Source: Shewanella fidelis ATCC BAA-318
GTDB taxonomy: Bacteria > Pseudomonadota > Gammaproteobacteria > Enterobacterales > Shewanellaceae
Reading direction: 5' to 3'
NCBI RefSeq assembly: GCF_000518605.1
Contig: NZ_JADX01000024.1
Location: 1-64,000 of the forward strand
Length of the DNA: 64,000 nt
Shown: in pieces, positions 44,841 to 54,406 of the stretch
How positions within the stretch are numbered: position 1 is the stretch's first letter
Layout of the letters: the number at the start of each line of letters is the position of its first letter
The notes under the pieces: model-generated
Seen by the model: the letters and a program-made list of their open reading frames with translations, nothing else
Database searches by the model: none
What the model was told of the DNA's origin: nothing
Position numbers and translations under genes: made by a program

Positions 44841-47135
44841 ATTAAAACCTTTAAAAATAAATTGGTAGTCATTGCACTTACAAACTTAATGTTAACTTGG
44901 GTCTACTTACCTGTAGCCAATGCTGCTGACTTTGTAGGATCATTTAACTGCAAAACCTGTCACCAGCAAGTATTTGATGCTTGGAAAGGATCAGATCACG
45001 ACATGGCGATGAAGCATGCAAACGAGGAAAGCGTGTTTGGCGACTTTGATCAAGTTAGCATCAATCATGGTGATGAGAAGGCAGAATTTTTTATTAAAGA
45101 TGGGCATTACTGGGTTAAATTAGCGAATCGAAACGGCAAACTTACCGATTATAAAATTAGCTATACTTTTGGCTACTATCCTCTGCAGCAATACATGGTT
45201 GAATTTGAAGATGGCCGAGTTCAACTTATTCCGTTTGCTTGGGACAATAGAACAATAAAAGATGGCGGCCAAAAATGGTTTTTTCTTTACCCCGAGAATA
45301 GTAAGCAGCATCAAGATTTTTATTGGCTTAATGTGGGCCAAAATTGGAATTATATGTGCGCTGATTGCCATTCAACCAATGTTAAAAAAAATTACGATCA
45401 AGCAACTGATTCTTTTAGTACGCAATTTTCAGAAATAAACGTGGGTTGTGAAGCCTGCCATGGCCCAGCAAGCGATCACCTTGTATGGGCCGAAAAACAT
45501 ACGAAACAAGTAGCTGTTGCAGACAATGCTGAGCTAAAGTTATACCCCTTACAAAAATTCGGCTTTACACGCGATCTTTCAAAATCCGTACAAAGCTGGA
45601 CCCAATCAAGCGGAGCTGCAACTACCGCCAAACCTAACGGTTTTGTAGCTACCCAGCAATTACAAACCTGCGCTCAATGCCATAGTCGTCGTTTACAAAT
45701 TAACGACAGCAATTCACTTGTCGACCAGCCATTTGGCGATCGCTATCAACTAAATCTGATCGCACAAGCTCAATACTATGATGATGGTCAAGTGTATGAT
45801 GAAAATTATGTTTACGGTTCGTTCTTACAATCAAAAATGCATAAAAATGGTGTCGTGTGTAGTGATTGCCATAACCCCCATTCAACCGAAATCAATTTAG
45901 AAGGTAATGCACTTTGTAGCCAATGTCATAACTCCTCTGAATTTGATAATAAAAAACATCATAATCACGATAGTAACGCTGGCGCTCTGTGCGTTAATTG
46001 CCACATGCCAGAAACCACTTATATGCAAATTGACGATAGGCGTGACCACAGCTTCAGCATTCCAAAGCCTGCAAATACACTAAGGTTCGGCTCTCCAAAT
46101 GCATGTAATCAATGCCATCAAGATAAGTCTATTGACTGGGCAGTAACCCATTCAAATAATTGGTACCCGAAGTTAAACACCTTACAATCACAACATTTTA
46201 GCAATGCATTTGCCAGTGCTAGGGCCGGCAAACCACAAGCTGTTGATAGCTTATCTTATCTGTCTCAAGACCAGCAGCAAGCCAATATTATTCGTGCAGC
46301 TGCTGTTGAGCGTTTAGCTCAATACCCTGGAAGTACCTCTGTTGTAGCCATTACGCGAGCAGTTAAGCACGAGAACGAGATGTTACGACTTGCCGCTATA
46401 GAAGCTAGTCGCTCTTACACAGCCAACGAACATTGGCAAATGATTGCTTCACTGTTGAACGACAATGTTTTAGCAGTAAGAATCCAAGCTGCTGCGGCGC
46501 TCGCAAATTATTGGCCCGAACTGACTAAAAAGCAGCAAGAATTACTGCAAAATCCATTAGCTGAATATGTAGAGACATTAACATTTAATGCTGACAGAGG
46601 TTTTGCACAAACTAACTTAGGTAATTTGTACGTAAATCAGGGGCTAATGAATAAAGCAGAAGCAAGTTATCTCAACGCTATTAAAGTTCAACCAAACTTT
46701 GCACCTGCTTATATTAATCTTGCAGAACTTTATCGCGCGCAAGGTAATGAAAAAAATGCAATACAAATATTAGAACAAGGAATTGCTGCACAACCGAGCT
46801 CAGGCACACTATATTTTAGTCGAGCACTTGTCCAAGTTCGATTGAAACAAATCCAACCAGCACTTATCAGCTTAGAAAAAGCAACAGACCTTGAGCCCAA
46901 TAACGGGCATTTTTGGTATGTGTACGGTGTTGCACTCACCCCAACGAATATTGCCGCGGCTAGTGATGCTTTTAACCGCGCTTATCAAGCTAATGGTAAC
47001 CCACAATATCTTTATACACTATGTGAGCTTATGATAGATAATCACTCACCACAAAGCCTACAATGTATAGACGAGCTTGAGCCTTTAGTCCCTAAGGCTA
47101 TTTTACAAAACTTGATCACTAAATTACCTGAGTAA
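44841..47135 (+). CDS. octaheme c-type cytochrome with TPR repeats, apparent ATT start
   Basis: A periplasmic multiheme cytochrome of about 764 aa. Eight CXXCH haem sites are visible (CKTCH, CADCH, CEACH, CAQCH, CSDCH, CSQCH, CVNCH, CNQCH) in the first 420 residues. A HEAT-like helical part (about 455-580) and three or four TPR units follow (e.g. AEASYLNAIKVQPNFAPAYI). Such cytochrome-TPR fusions occur in Shewanella; the electron partner is unknown. The first ordinary start in frame (TTG 44862) gives a signal peptide without basic residues. An ATT at 44841, 6 nt after AAGGAC, adds KTFKNK and makes a normal Sec signal (cleaved after VANA). I therefore place the start there. Confidence 0.85.
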   Translation: MKTFKNKLVVIALTNLMLTWVYLPVANAADFVGSFNCKTCHQQVFDAWKGSDHDMAMKHANEESVFGDFDQVSINHGDEKAEFFIKDGHYWVKLANRNGKLTDYKISYTFGYYPLQQYMVEFEDGRVQLIPFAWDNRTIKDGGQKWFFLYPENSKQHQDFYWLNVGQNWNYMCADCHSTNVKKNYDQATDSFSTQFSEINVGCEACHGPASDHLVWAEKHTKQVAVADNAELKLYPLQKFGFTRDLSKSVQSWTQSSGAATTAKPNGFVATQQLQTCAQCHSRRLQINDSNSLVDQPFGDRYQLNLIAQAQYYDDGQVYDENYVYGSFLQSKMHKNGVVCSDCHNPHSTEINLEGNALCSQCHNSSEFDNKKHHNHDSNAGALCVNCHMPETTYMQIDDRRDHSFSIPKPANTLRFGSPNACNQCHQDKSIDWAVTHSNNWYPKLNTLQSQHFSNAFASARAGKPQAVDSLSYLSQDQQQANIIRAAAVERLAQYPGSTSVVAITRAVKHENEMLRLAAIEASRSYTANEHWQMIASLLNDNVLAVRIQAAAALANYWPELTKKQQELLQNPLAEYVETLTFNADRGFAQTNLGNLYVNQGLMNKAEASYLNAIKVQPNFAPAYINLAELYRAQGNEKNAIQILEQGIAAQPSSGTLYFSRALVQVRLKQIQPALISLEKATDLEPNNGHFWYVYGVALTPTNIAAASDAFNRAYQANGNPQYLYTLCELMIDNHSPQSLQCIDELEPLVPKAILQNLITKLPE

Positions 47136-47176
47136 AACCCCATAAGGTAATGGTAATTATATTAATGCATTAACTT

Positions 47177-48385
47177 TCAAATATTATGAAGTTGGCTATT
47201 ATAATTATCAATCCAGTCTAGCAGTTCTGTTCCAGCTATAGGTTTACTAAAATAGTAGCCTTGTACATAGTCGCAATTCATTTGTACTAACATTTTTAAA
47301 ACTGAGGTGCTTTCGACACCTTCGGCCGTCACCTTGACTTTTAGTTTACTTGCAAGCGCTATAATAGCCTCTACAATTGCTTGATGCCGACTATTAATAT
47401 CCATGTCTGAAATAAAGCTTTTATCTATTTTTAACTCGTCAAAAGGGATCGAATCTAACCTGTCTAAACTTGAATAACTTTTGCCAAAATCATCAATCGA
47501 TATTTTTATTTCATTGGCTGTAATCCTATTTATTGATTCAAGAGTTAAATCTTCATCTTCTATAGGCGAACACTCAGTTAGCTCAAGTGTTAAATCAATA
47601 TCTTTATATTCCTCATATTGCCTTATAATATCACTAACTAAGTCTTCACAAAGTAGGTCCTCTGCATTAATGTTTACCGACAACTGATATTCTTTGAGAA
47701 TTTCATGAGCCCCCCAATATTCAAGCGCATTTTCAAACACGAGTTTAGTTAAGTTAAAATTTAAACTATCACTTTCTATGATAGGCATAAAGTAATCTGG
47801 CGTTAGTATGTTGTTTTCATCAACATAAATCCTAGATAGTGCCTCAAAACCAACTATCTCATTTGTGGTGGTATGTATCTTTGGCTGATAATAAAGAGAT
47901 AGTTTGTCCTCATCTAGATTGCCTATCACTCCTACTATATCATTGGGGATTATTGGGCTGCTCGCAGTATTCTCATCGCCATATAATTGTTTATTACTTT
48001 GAATGATATTATAAATATCCCCGTCTTTTAAAGGAACGTGAAGACTGCCAAGCAAATTTAACTTGAAGCCTAACACTATATTTTTTACCAGTTCCAAAAC
48101 CCAGATATCAGCAGAACCTATAATGATAATGGGAGTTAAACAATCTTTTAGTTTAATCATATAATTTATTATCGCTAAATTGTTATCAATAACTAGGTTT
48201 AGCTCTATGATGATCAAATTTACTTTTGTTAGCATTGATTGTTTTGCATTTTCTAAGGTGTTGATAGTACTCCTACTGCATTCACTATGATGAAATGTAA
48301 TAGGTAAACCAGTCATGGCATCTGTAAACTGTTTCCTTACTGCTCTCCTTCGAAATCTACATTCGTCAACAATTAGTATCTTCAT
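47177..48385 (-). CDS. EAL phosphodiesterase with degenerate receiver domain
   Basis: A 402-aa protein. About 1-125 is a receiver-like domain (ILIVDE at the start, VPLK near the end), but the phospho-acceptor Asp is replaced by Glu in LIIIELNL. About 145-395 is an EAL domain with its catalytic set complete: EALSR, SVNIN, ELTE, DDFG, LKIDKSF, AEGVE and VQGYY. It should hydrolyse cyclic di-GMP, with output perhaps locked or controlled by protein contact instead of phosphorylation. Its start overlaps the preceding small frame by 20 bp. The XRE regulator upstream may control it. Confidence 0.87.
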   Translation of the reverse strand: MKILIVDECRFRRRAVRKQFTDAMTGLPITFHHSECSRSTINTLENAKQSMLTKVNLIIIELNLVIDNNLAIINYMIKLKDCLTPIIIIGSADIWVLELVKNIVLGFKLNLLGSLHVPLKDGDIYNIIQSNKQLYGDENTASSPIIPNDIVGVIGNLDEDKLSLYYQPKIHTTTNEIVGFEALSRIYVDENNILTPDYFMPIIESDSLNFNLTKLVFENALEYWGAHEILKEYQLSVNINAEDLLCEDLVSDIIRQYEEYKDIDLTLELTECSPIEDEDLTLESINRITANEIKISIDDFGKSYSSLDRLDSIPFDELKIDKSFISDMDINSRHQAIVEAIIALASKLKVKVTAEGVESTSVLKMLVQMNCDYVQGYYFSKPIAGTELLDWIDNYNSQLHNI

Positions 48386-48659
48386 TTCGCTGTTCCTTTT
48401 TATATGCTCCTAGCAAGTTACCGAGTTTCTGCGGTGTAATTATTGCTAATTTCAGTAAAAAACGATTCGCCATTAAATCCGAACGTTTTAAGAAGTAGTA
48501 CCTTATATTTATGATTTTTGTCTTATGCTTAACCTTTGTATTTCTACAAGTCTTTAATTTAGCACCTCTTAGTTTGCGTATTAGGTTTCTATCACTTGTA
48601 TAGAAGCATAAGTAGCGCATCTTTTTCTTCTCTGAAAACTGGTTTAGATATATTGACAT
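48366..48659 (-). CDS. possible small basic protein ahead of the EAL gene
   Basis: An open frame of 97 codons between the XRE and EAL genes, with 16 bp to the first and a 20-bp overlap with the second. The product is very basic (many Lys and Arg) with no recognised domain. A GAG lies 9 nt before its ATG. The overlapping position argues for a real, coupled gene; the lack of a recognisable family argues against. I treat it as doubtful. Confidence 0.35.
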   Translation of the reverse strand: MSIYLNQFSEKKKMRYLCFYTSDRNLIRKLRGAKLKTCRNTKVKHKTKIINIRYYFLKRSDLMANRFLLKLAIITPQKLGNLLGAYKKEQRNEDTNC

Positions 48660-48674
48660 AATGCTGTTCTCAAC

Positions 48675-49352
48675 TTATGTAGTAGCACCAGAAGAGGAAA
48701 ATACTAACATCGCATCATGGTCATTACTCTTACTTGATTTAATAATTGTTCCTAAATCTTTATTTGTCTCTGCGATTTCCTTTATGACTATTTCAGTAGT
48801 TTTTAGAAAAAGACTGTGGCCAATAATTTGCCCGTTAAAGGCTGTTGCGATCGAAATTTGTAAATTCTTTAAACTAACAAACTCTTCTAGTTCGGGGCAT
48901 ATTGCTAAAGTTGGATTTCCTTCGTATCTCAGGATCATTTTTAACACTAGATAAAACCTATCATCATTAATATCGATGGTATGTATTTGATATTCATCAT
49001 TTCGATAGTAAGGATGGATGGACTTTTGTTGTGCACAATCACTCTTAATTAAATAGCTTGATTCTTGAATAAACTCCTTGTCGCAAGCATAAATACAAGC
49101 TAACTCATTATCATACAATTCAACAATTTTTGCTTGTTTCGCTAAAGAAGGTATATTCACTCCTCGCTCCCATCTACTTATAGTAATGGTGTCTAAATTG
49201 TAAAATAGATTGCTATGTTGTCTAAGTTGCAAGCAGAGTTGCTCCTGAGAAAGAACTCGGTTTGCTCGTATCTTTTTAAGGAAGCTTGAAAACACATGGT
49301 CTCGTTTATTTTTCGTGTAACAGTAATTTGTACAGGTCATATCTTGTTCCAT
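48675..49352 (-). CDS. XRE-family regulator
   Basis: A 225-aa protein with a Cro/CI helix-turn-helix at about 20-80 (SSFLKKIRANRVLSQEQLC, then TITISRWERGVNIPS, typical of the third helix). The C-terminal 130 residues are unrecognised and may sense a ligand. A start at M5 (49340) has GGA 7 nt ahead and may be preferable to the first ATG. It appears to head a run of genes that ends with the EAL phosphodiesterase. Confidence 0.75.
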   Translation of the reverse strand: MEQDMTCTNYCYTKNKRDHVFSSFLKKIRANRVLSQEQLCLQLRQHSNLFYNLDTITISRWERGVNIPSLAKQAKIVELYDNELACIYACDKEFIQESSYLIKSDCAQQKSIHPYYRNDEYQIHTIDINDDRFYLVLKMILRYEGNPTLAICPELEEFVSLKNLQISIATAFNGQIIGHSLFLKTTEIVIKEIAETNKDLGTIIKSSKSNDHDAMLVFSSSGATT

Positions 49353-49497
49353 TGTTTTTTCTTAGATATTGCAATATCCCTAAATATTGTTGCCTACTAA
49401 CGCCATTGATTTGCTCGGGTTCTAATATAGTATATGTAACCCACATCTTATGGCCGTTATCGTAAAAATAGAGTGCTGTTACTCTTTCGTTATTCAT
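49306..49497 (-). CDS. possible 63-aa protein overlapping the XRE gene start
   Basis: A 63-codon frame whose 3' part overlaps the first 47 bp of the XRE gene in another frame. The composition is protein-like (ALYFYDNGHKMWVTYTIL, then QQYLGILQYLRKNN), but no ribosome site is clear and I do not recognise it. If real, it is translationally coupled to the XRE gene. Confidence 0.3.
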   Translation of the reverse strand: MNNERVTALYFYDNGHKMWVTYTILEPEQINGVSRQQYLGILQYLRKNNGTRYDLYKLLLHEK

Positions 49498-50467
49498 CTG
49501 TATACCACAACAATTACCGGTGTTCTTGAATAGAGTATTAATAGTTTGTGAGTTTAGATGGAATGCAGTGCTAATAACACGGCAAGTGTTTTAACTTGAT
49601 TAATTTGTTATGCCTAGAATTTATATATTAAGGCTTATTTTTGATGGCGTTGCTTATGAAGCTAAATTTAACGAGGGAGCTAACACTTCAGAAAGTAATA
49701 ATATATACCTATAAGGTATAAGTATTTCTAATGGAACAGTGACAATTAATTTCATTTTCACTTAAAAGTTAGCCCTGATAATTAAAACTGTATATTTTTG
49801 TAAGGTTTTAATATATTTAACTCTGCCCCCCCCAAAGAATCATCTTGTCAATTTTCGATTTTATTCATTCGGTTGTATTTTTCCTGTCACAAAACTTTAA
49901 TATTGCATTGAGGTTCGTAAATTAATAGGATTTTGCTTAGTTGATGAAAAATTTCGAGAAAATGTTCTATTGGTCATTTATTAAAAAATTTACAAGTCAT
50001 CAGACCAGCAATAGCTGTAATCATAGCTTTACGCATGTTTATCTAAATCTGAATTAAGCAATTTAAGAGTCAAAGCTGTGTGAAATATGTTTGCCCAATT
50101 AATCAAAGTTTGCTTACTGTAAGCAGTTTGCTCCGTTTACATTTACTTCAATTTAGATTGCGTAAAGGCTTGCCTAAACAATGAGAGGACCAGCATAGTA
50201 ATGATGTTTTTTCTTATTATGAGATATACATTGATTTCGGTTCTATCCTTGGTACGCAGTCAACACCTTTAAAGTTACCGAAAGTTGAAGCAATTTGGTT
50301 TCTAGTTTTAAAACACTACAGTAACTTGTTTCAATATTTACAGCTCAGGCTCAGTCTATTCTTGGTTGCTATCAATCGCTGAGCATTTTGGCTTTTTAAC
50401 TATTATTCAGTGGTAAATCATTACACCTCATGTACACTCATAACATACTGACTTATAGGATAAGTTT
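49498..50467. other. 970-bp gene-free AT-rich stretch
   Basis: No gene is supportable. It contains a small inverted repeat TATACCT-ATA-AGGTATA (49704-49720), a run of eight C (49826-49833) in AT-rich DNA, and the leader of patZ with AGGA at its right end. It may hold long untranslated leaders or remnants, but I cannot show any. Confidence 0.4.
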
Positions 50468-53164
50468 ATGAGCCAACGTACGCTTCACACACTCTTTAAA
50501 CCTACCTCGGTTGCCATTATTGGTGCATCAAATCGACCAAAACGCGCTGGCAATGTGTTAATGAAGAATTTACTATCTGGTGGGTTTTCTGGGCCTATAA
50601 TGCCTGTAACCCCCAAATATGAAGCCGTTCTGGGTGTATTGGCTTATCCTAATATTGAGTCGTTACCTCTAAAACCTGATTTAGCCATTGTGTGTACTGC
50701 GGCGCGAAGCGTGCCTGCGATCATTGAAACCTTAGCCCAATTCGGCTGTAAGGTGGCAATTGTTATGGCCTCTGGTTTAGCGGATGAGTTTACCGATGAC
50801 GGCGTCAGTTTATTGAGTTTAACTCAGCAACATGCCCAACGTTATGGTATGCGTATACTGGGACCAAATAGCTTGGGAATGATATTACCCAACTTGGGCC
50901 TCAACGCGAGTCTTGCCCATACAGCTGCCCTACCGGGAAAAATCGCCTTTGTGTCGCAATCTGCGGCTATTTGCACCACTGTATTGGATTGGGCAAATAA
51001 TAAGGGGATTGGTTTCTCATCGTTTATCTCTCTTGGCGATGCCAACGACATTAACTTCGATGAGCTATTGGACTATTTAGGCCGTGATTCTAAAACTGAT
51101 GCGATCTTGTTATATATCGATTCGGTCAATGAGAAGCGCCACTTTTTATCAGCGGCTCGTGCTGCATCGAGAAATAAACCCATTTTAGTGATTAAGTCTG
51201 GTAGAAGCATTGAGGGAACGGGTGCTGCTAAACTACATACTGGCGGTTTAGCTGGTAACGATGCCGTGTATGAGGCTGCGTTTAGGCGTGCCGGTATGCT
51301 GAGAGTTAACGACTTGATCGAGCTGTTTGCTGCAGTCGAGACTCTTGCTCACTCAAGACCGCTTCAAGGTGAGCGTTTGGGGATCATTAGTAACGGTGGT
51401 GGACCTGCAGTACTTGCGCTGGATGAACTCATGTTAGGTGGCGGTAAGCTACAGCCGTTATCGAGCGAAATTTATCAACGCTTAAACCAACTACTGCCGA
51501 AAAGCTGGTCTGGACAAAATCCTGTAGATATAGGTGGTGATTCAGATTATAGCCGCTACGCAAAAGCGCTTGAGATCATGATGGACAGTGATGATCTCGA
51601 CGCAATTTTAGTGCTGCATTCACCATCGGCATTAGGCGAAAGTGTTGAGATAGCCGAGGCCATTGCAACCACAATTGCCAACCATCCTAATAGACATAAA
51701 ATCAATGTGTTAACTAATTGGAGCGGTGAAGACTCTGCTTACGAAGCGCGTAAACATTTTTCTAAATCAGGCATTCCAACCTATCGCACTCCAGAAGGTG
51801 CCGTTGGTGCATTTATGCATATGGTTGAATATCGCCGTAACCAAAAATTACTGCAAGAGGTGCCACAGTCTATTCCGGTTAATATCCCCGCCGATAGCCA
51901 TACAGCAAGAAGTAAACTTCAACAAGCGATTGCCAATGGTAAAACCTTGCTTGAAACCCATGAATCTCGGGGTATTTTAGAAGCTTACGGGCTTAATACC
52001 GTCGATACCTGGTTTGCAACTGATGCAGAACAAGCAGTGGACTTTGCCAAACAAGCGGGTTACCCCATTGCTTTAAAAGTGCAATCTCCTGATATTCATC
52101 ATAAATCTGACGTCCATGGGGTGATGCTTAACCTCACGTCAGATAGTGAAGTAAAACAAGCTGCAAATGCTATGATAGAGCGAGTGATCTCGCTCAATCC
52201 TGACGCCAAGATTGAAGGGCTTATCGTGCAAAAGATGGCACTGACAGCGGGAGCACAAGAGATCCGTGTCGCGGTTGCCAATGACCCTGTATTTGGCCCC
52301 GCTATTTTACTTGGCGAAGGTGGCTCTGAATGGGAACCGACTAAAGATGCAGTAGTTGCATTGCCTCCACTTAATATGACGCTAGCGCGTTATATGGTGA
52401 TCCAAGCACTAAAGACACAGAAAATTCGCGATAGACGCTTACCACGTGGGCTGAATATGAATGCGCTTTGTGTGATGCTCACCCAGATCTCGCACCTCAT
52501 CATTGATTGCCCCGAAATTGCAACACTCGATCTTAATCCGGTATTGTGCGCCGGTGAAGAGATCACCCTACTCGATGTCAATATCGGCCTAAATCCTGAG
52601 CCAAGCGATAACGCGTCTCGCCTTGCTATCTCGCCTTATCCAAAAGAGTTAGAAGAAACCGCGCTACTTAAAAATGGCAAACAAGTGATGTTGCGCCCTA
52701 TTCTGCCTGAAGATGAACCAAAACATCTGGCATTTGATAACTCACTGTCGGATGAAGATAGGTATAAGCGTTACTTTGGTGTTCGCTCTAAAATGACCCA
52801 TGAAGAGATGGCGGTATTAACCCAGATCGATTACGCACGCGAGATGGCATTTATAGCCACCGAGATTGGCGATGATGGCGAAGAAACCACATTAGGCGCC
52901 ATTAGAGCATCAATCGATCCGGATAACACCGAAGCTGAGTTTGCAATGGCAGTGCGCAGTAACTTTCAAGGCCAAGGTTTAGGTAAGTTATTGCTTGAAA
53001 AGCTGGTACGTTATTACAAAAACAACGATACCCTGATTCTGACTGGCTTTACTATGTTTGAAAACCGCAATATGGCAAGCCTAGCGAAAAGTTTGGGCTT
53101 TACTGTAACTTTTGATATGGAAGAACGTTTGATCCACATGCATATGGATTTAAAAGCGCAATAA
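50468..53164 (+). CDS. patZ: PatZ-type protein lysine acetyltransferase (ACD-like + GNAT)
   Basis: An 898-aa homologue of E. coli PatZ (YfiQ/Pka). Residues 1-700 are the NDP-forming acyl-CoA synthetase module: CoA-binding SVAIIGASNRPKRAGN, MRILGPNSLGM, SNGGGPAVLALDEL, and the ATP-grasp part with KVQSPDIHHKSDVHGV. The last 200 residues are a GNAT domain (LRPILPEDEP, QGQGLGKLLLEKL, FENRNMASLAKSLGF). It acetylates acetyl-CoA synthetase and other proteins. In E. coli the phospho-His position of active synthetases reads LLNTTAG; here it reads KLHTGGLAG, so a His is kept. AGGA lies 8 nt before the ATG. Confidence 0.92.
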   Translation: MSQRTLHTLFKPTSVAIIGASNRPKRAGNVLMKNLLSGGFSGPIMPVTPKYEAVLGVLAYPNIESLPLKPDLAIVCTAARSVPAIIETLAQFGCKVAIVMASGLADEFTDDGVSLLSLTQQHAQRYGMRILGPNSLGMILPNLGLNASLAHTAALPGKIAFVSQSAAICTTVLDWANNKGIGFSSFISLGDANDINFDELLDYLGRDSKTDAILLYIDSVNEKRHFLSAARAASRNKPILVIKSGRSIEGTGAAKLHTGGLAGNDAVYEAAFRRAGMLRVNDLIELFAAVETLAHSRPLQGERLGIISNGGGPAVLALDELMLGGGKLQPLSSEIYQRLNQLLPKSWSGQNPVDIGGDSDYSRYAKALEIMMDSDDLDAILVLHSPSALGESVEIAEAIATTIANHPNRHKINVLTNWSGEDSAYEARKHFSKSGIPTYRTPEGAVGAFMHMVEYRRNQKLLQEVPQSIPVNIPADSHTARSKLQQAIANGKTLLETHESRGILEAYGLNTVDTWFATDAEQAVDFAKQAGYPIALKVQSPDIHHKSDVHGVMLNLTSDSEVKQAANAMIERVISLNPDAKIEGLIVQKMALTAGAQEIRVAVANDPVFGPAILLGEGGSEWEPTKDAVVALPPLNMTLARYMVIQALKTQKIRDRRLPRGLNMNALCVMLTQISHLIIDCPEIATLDLNPVLCAGEEITLLDVNIGLNPEPSDNASRLAISPYPKELEETALLKNGKQVMLRPILPEDEPKHLAFDNSLSDEDRYKRYFGVRSKMTHEEMAVLTQIDYAREMAFIATEIGDDGEETTLGAIRASIDPDNTEAEFAMAVRSNFQGQGLGKLLLEKLVRYYKNNDTLILTGFTMFENRNMASLAKSLGFTVTFDMEERLIHMHMDLKAQ

Positions 53165-53191
53165 TTTAGAGTAACTTGAACAATAATACTA

Positions 53192-53236
53192 AAGTACGGA
53201 TAACGCCCAGTAAAACCGATGACCTTATCCGTACTT
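53192..53236. terminator. inverted repeat between convergent patZ and GGDEF genes
   Basis: Perfect 12-bp arms AAGTACGGATAA (53192-53203) and TTATCCGTACTT (53225-53236) around 21 bp. It sits between convergent stops and probably ends both transcripts, although T runs are missing. Confidence 0.5.
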
Positions 53237-53252
53237 ACAATTGCGCTAATGT

Positions 53253-54317
53253 TTAAATTGGCGTTTCAACTATCGCTTCACCCATCACGCAGTTTCGTCC
53301 TGAGGATTTGGCTCGGTATAGGGCTTCATCAGCTCGAATAAAATAGCTGTCTTTATCATCGTGTGGTCGCAGCGACGCTACTCCAATTGACACGGTAATA
53401 TTACCCAATGGCATTTTTTTCTCTTTACCTATCGTTAAGTTGCGATTAGCAATTTTTTGCCTGAGGTTTTCGGCAACTTTATGTGCATCTTGATGATCAG
53501 TATTAGGCAGTAAAATAACGAATTCTTCGCCGCCATAGCGAGCAACAAAGTCGTCACCTTTGACACCATTTTTAAGTGCTTGCCCAACATAGGCTAACAC
53601 CTTGTCACCAATTAGATGGCCATGAGTATCATTAAATTTTTTAAAATAATCGATATCTACAACCAACAAGCTACTTTCGACGTTTCCATGATTAAAACTA
53701 TCAATATGACTAATGACTTCTTGGTCAAAAGCTCGTCTGTTATTGAGTGATGTAAGCTGGTCGGTTAAAACTTCAGAACGTAGTTCTAGCATTTCGGTTC
53801 TTAACGCTTCTACCTCTTGATTCATGCTGTTAAGGCTTTCATCCATCTGGTTGTTGGTATGGATAATCTCATCAAGTTCGCTAGAAACCCCCTCGACTAA
53901 TTGCTTTAACAGTGCGGGATCGGCATTATTTTGTAGTGCATTATCAAACTCATTAAGTGATGCTGAAAACTTAGAAGTCCCCTTACTCATGTTCGCAATT
54001 TTCGAAATCAAGCTATTGATTAAAACTTGAGTTTCAATCTGCACACTTTCGATAACATCCGGATAATTCATCTGAATATAATTTTTATACAAGCTATTGC
54101 AGATCTCTGGAGTAAACTCGACCTTATTTTCCAATAAACCATCAATGGCGCGCTTTAAGTCAAGGTTAATTCCTTTATAGTATTCGTACCACACTGCATA
54201 ATTATCGGGTGTGACAGGAATGCTTAACTCCGACATTCTAGGAACAGCATGGCGCAATATCTTAGCCGACAACTCAGTTTCTGATAAATGTTTCGCCATA
54301 TCCATAAATTTAGTCAT
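53253..54317 (-). CDS. diguanylate cyclase (GGDEF)
   Basis: A 354-aa protein. The N-terminal 120 residues are helical and soluble (AVWYEYYKGINLDLKRAID resembles the N-terminal part of DgcQ/YcdT-like cytosolic cyclases), and a coiled coil (about 125-185) leads into the GGDEF domain (about 185-350). The active site reads RYGGEEF with DIDYFKKFND for the metal, so it should make cyclic di-GMP. The inhibitory RxxD site is replaced by KGDD, so product inhibition may be lost or altered. No membrane segment was seen. Confidence 0.9.
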   Translation of the reverse strand: MTKFMDMAKHLSETELSAKILRHAVPRMSELSIPVTPDNYAVWYEYYKGINLDLKRAIDGLLENKVEFTPEICNSLYKNYIQMNYPDVIESVQIETQVLINSLISKIANMSKGTSKFSASLNEFDNALQNNADPALLKQLVEGVSSELDEIIHTNNQMDESLNSMNQEVEALRTEMLELRSEVLTDQLTSLNNRRAFDQEVISHIDSFNHGNVESSLLVVDIDYFKKFNDTHGHLIGDKVLAYVGQALKNGVKGDDFVARYGGEEFVILLPNTDHQDAHKVAENLRQKIANRNLTIGKEKKMPLGNITVSIGVASLRPHDDKDSYFIRADEALYRAKSSGRNCVMGEAIVETPI

Positions 54318-54406
54318 CCCTTATTGATATCCATACCAATCAATAGTTTAAACAAGAAAACAAATGTTGCCAGCTTCTTTGCATAGAAACTATCTTAAAT
54401 AAATTA

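Noticed and set aside
49704..49720. TATACCT-ATA-AGGTATA palindrome as an operator
   Set aside because: Low-complexity AT context and no gene start within useful distance, so it is mentioned only in the region entry.
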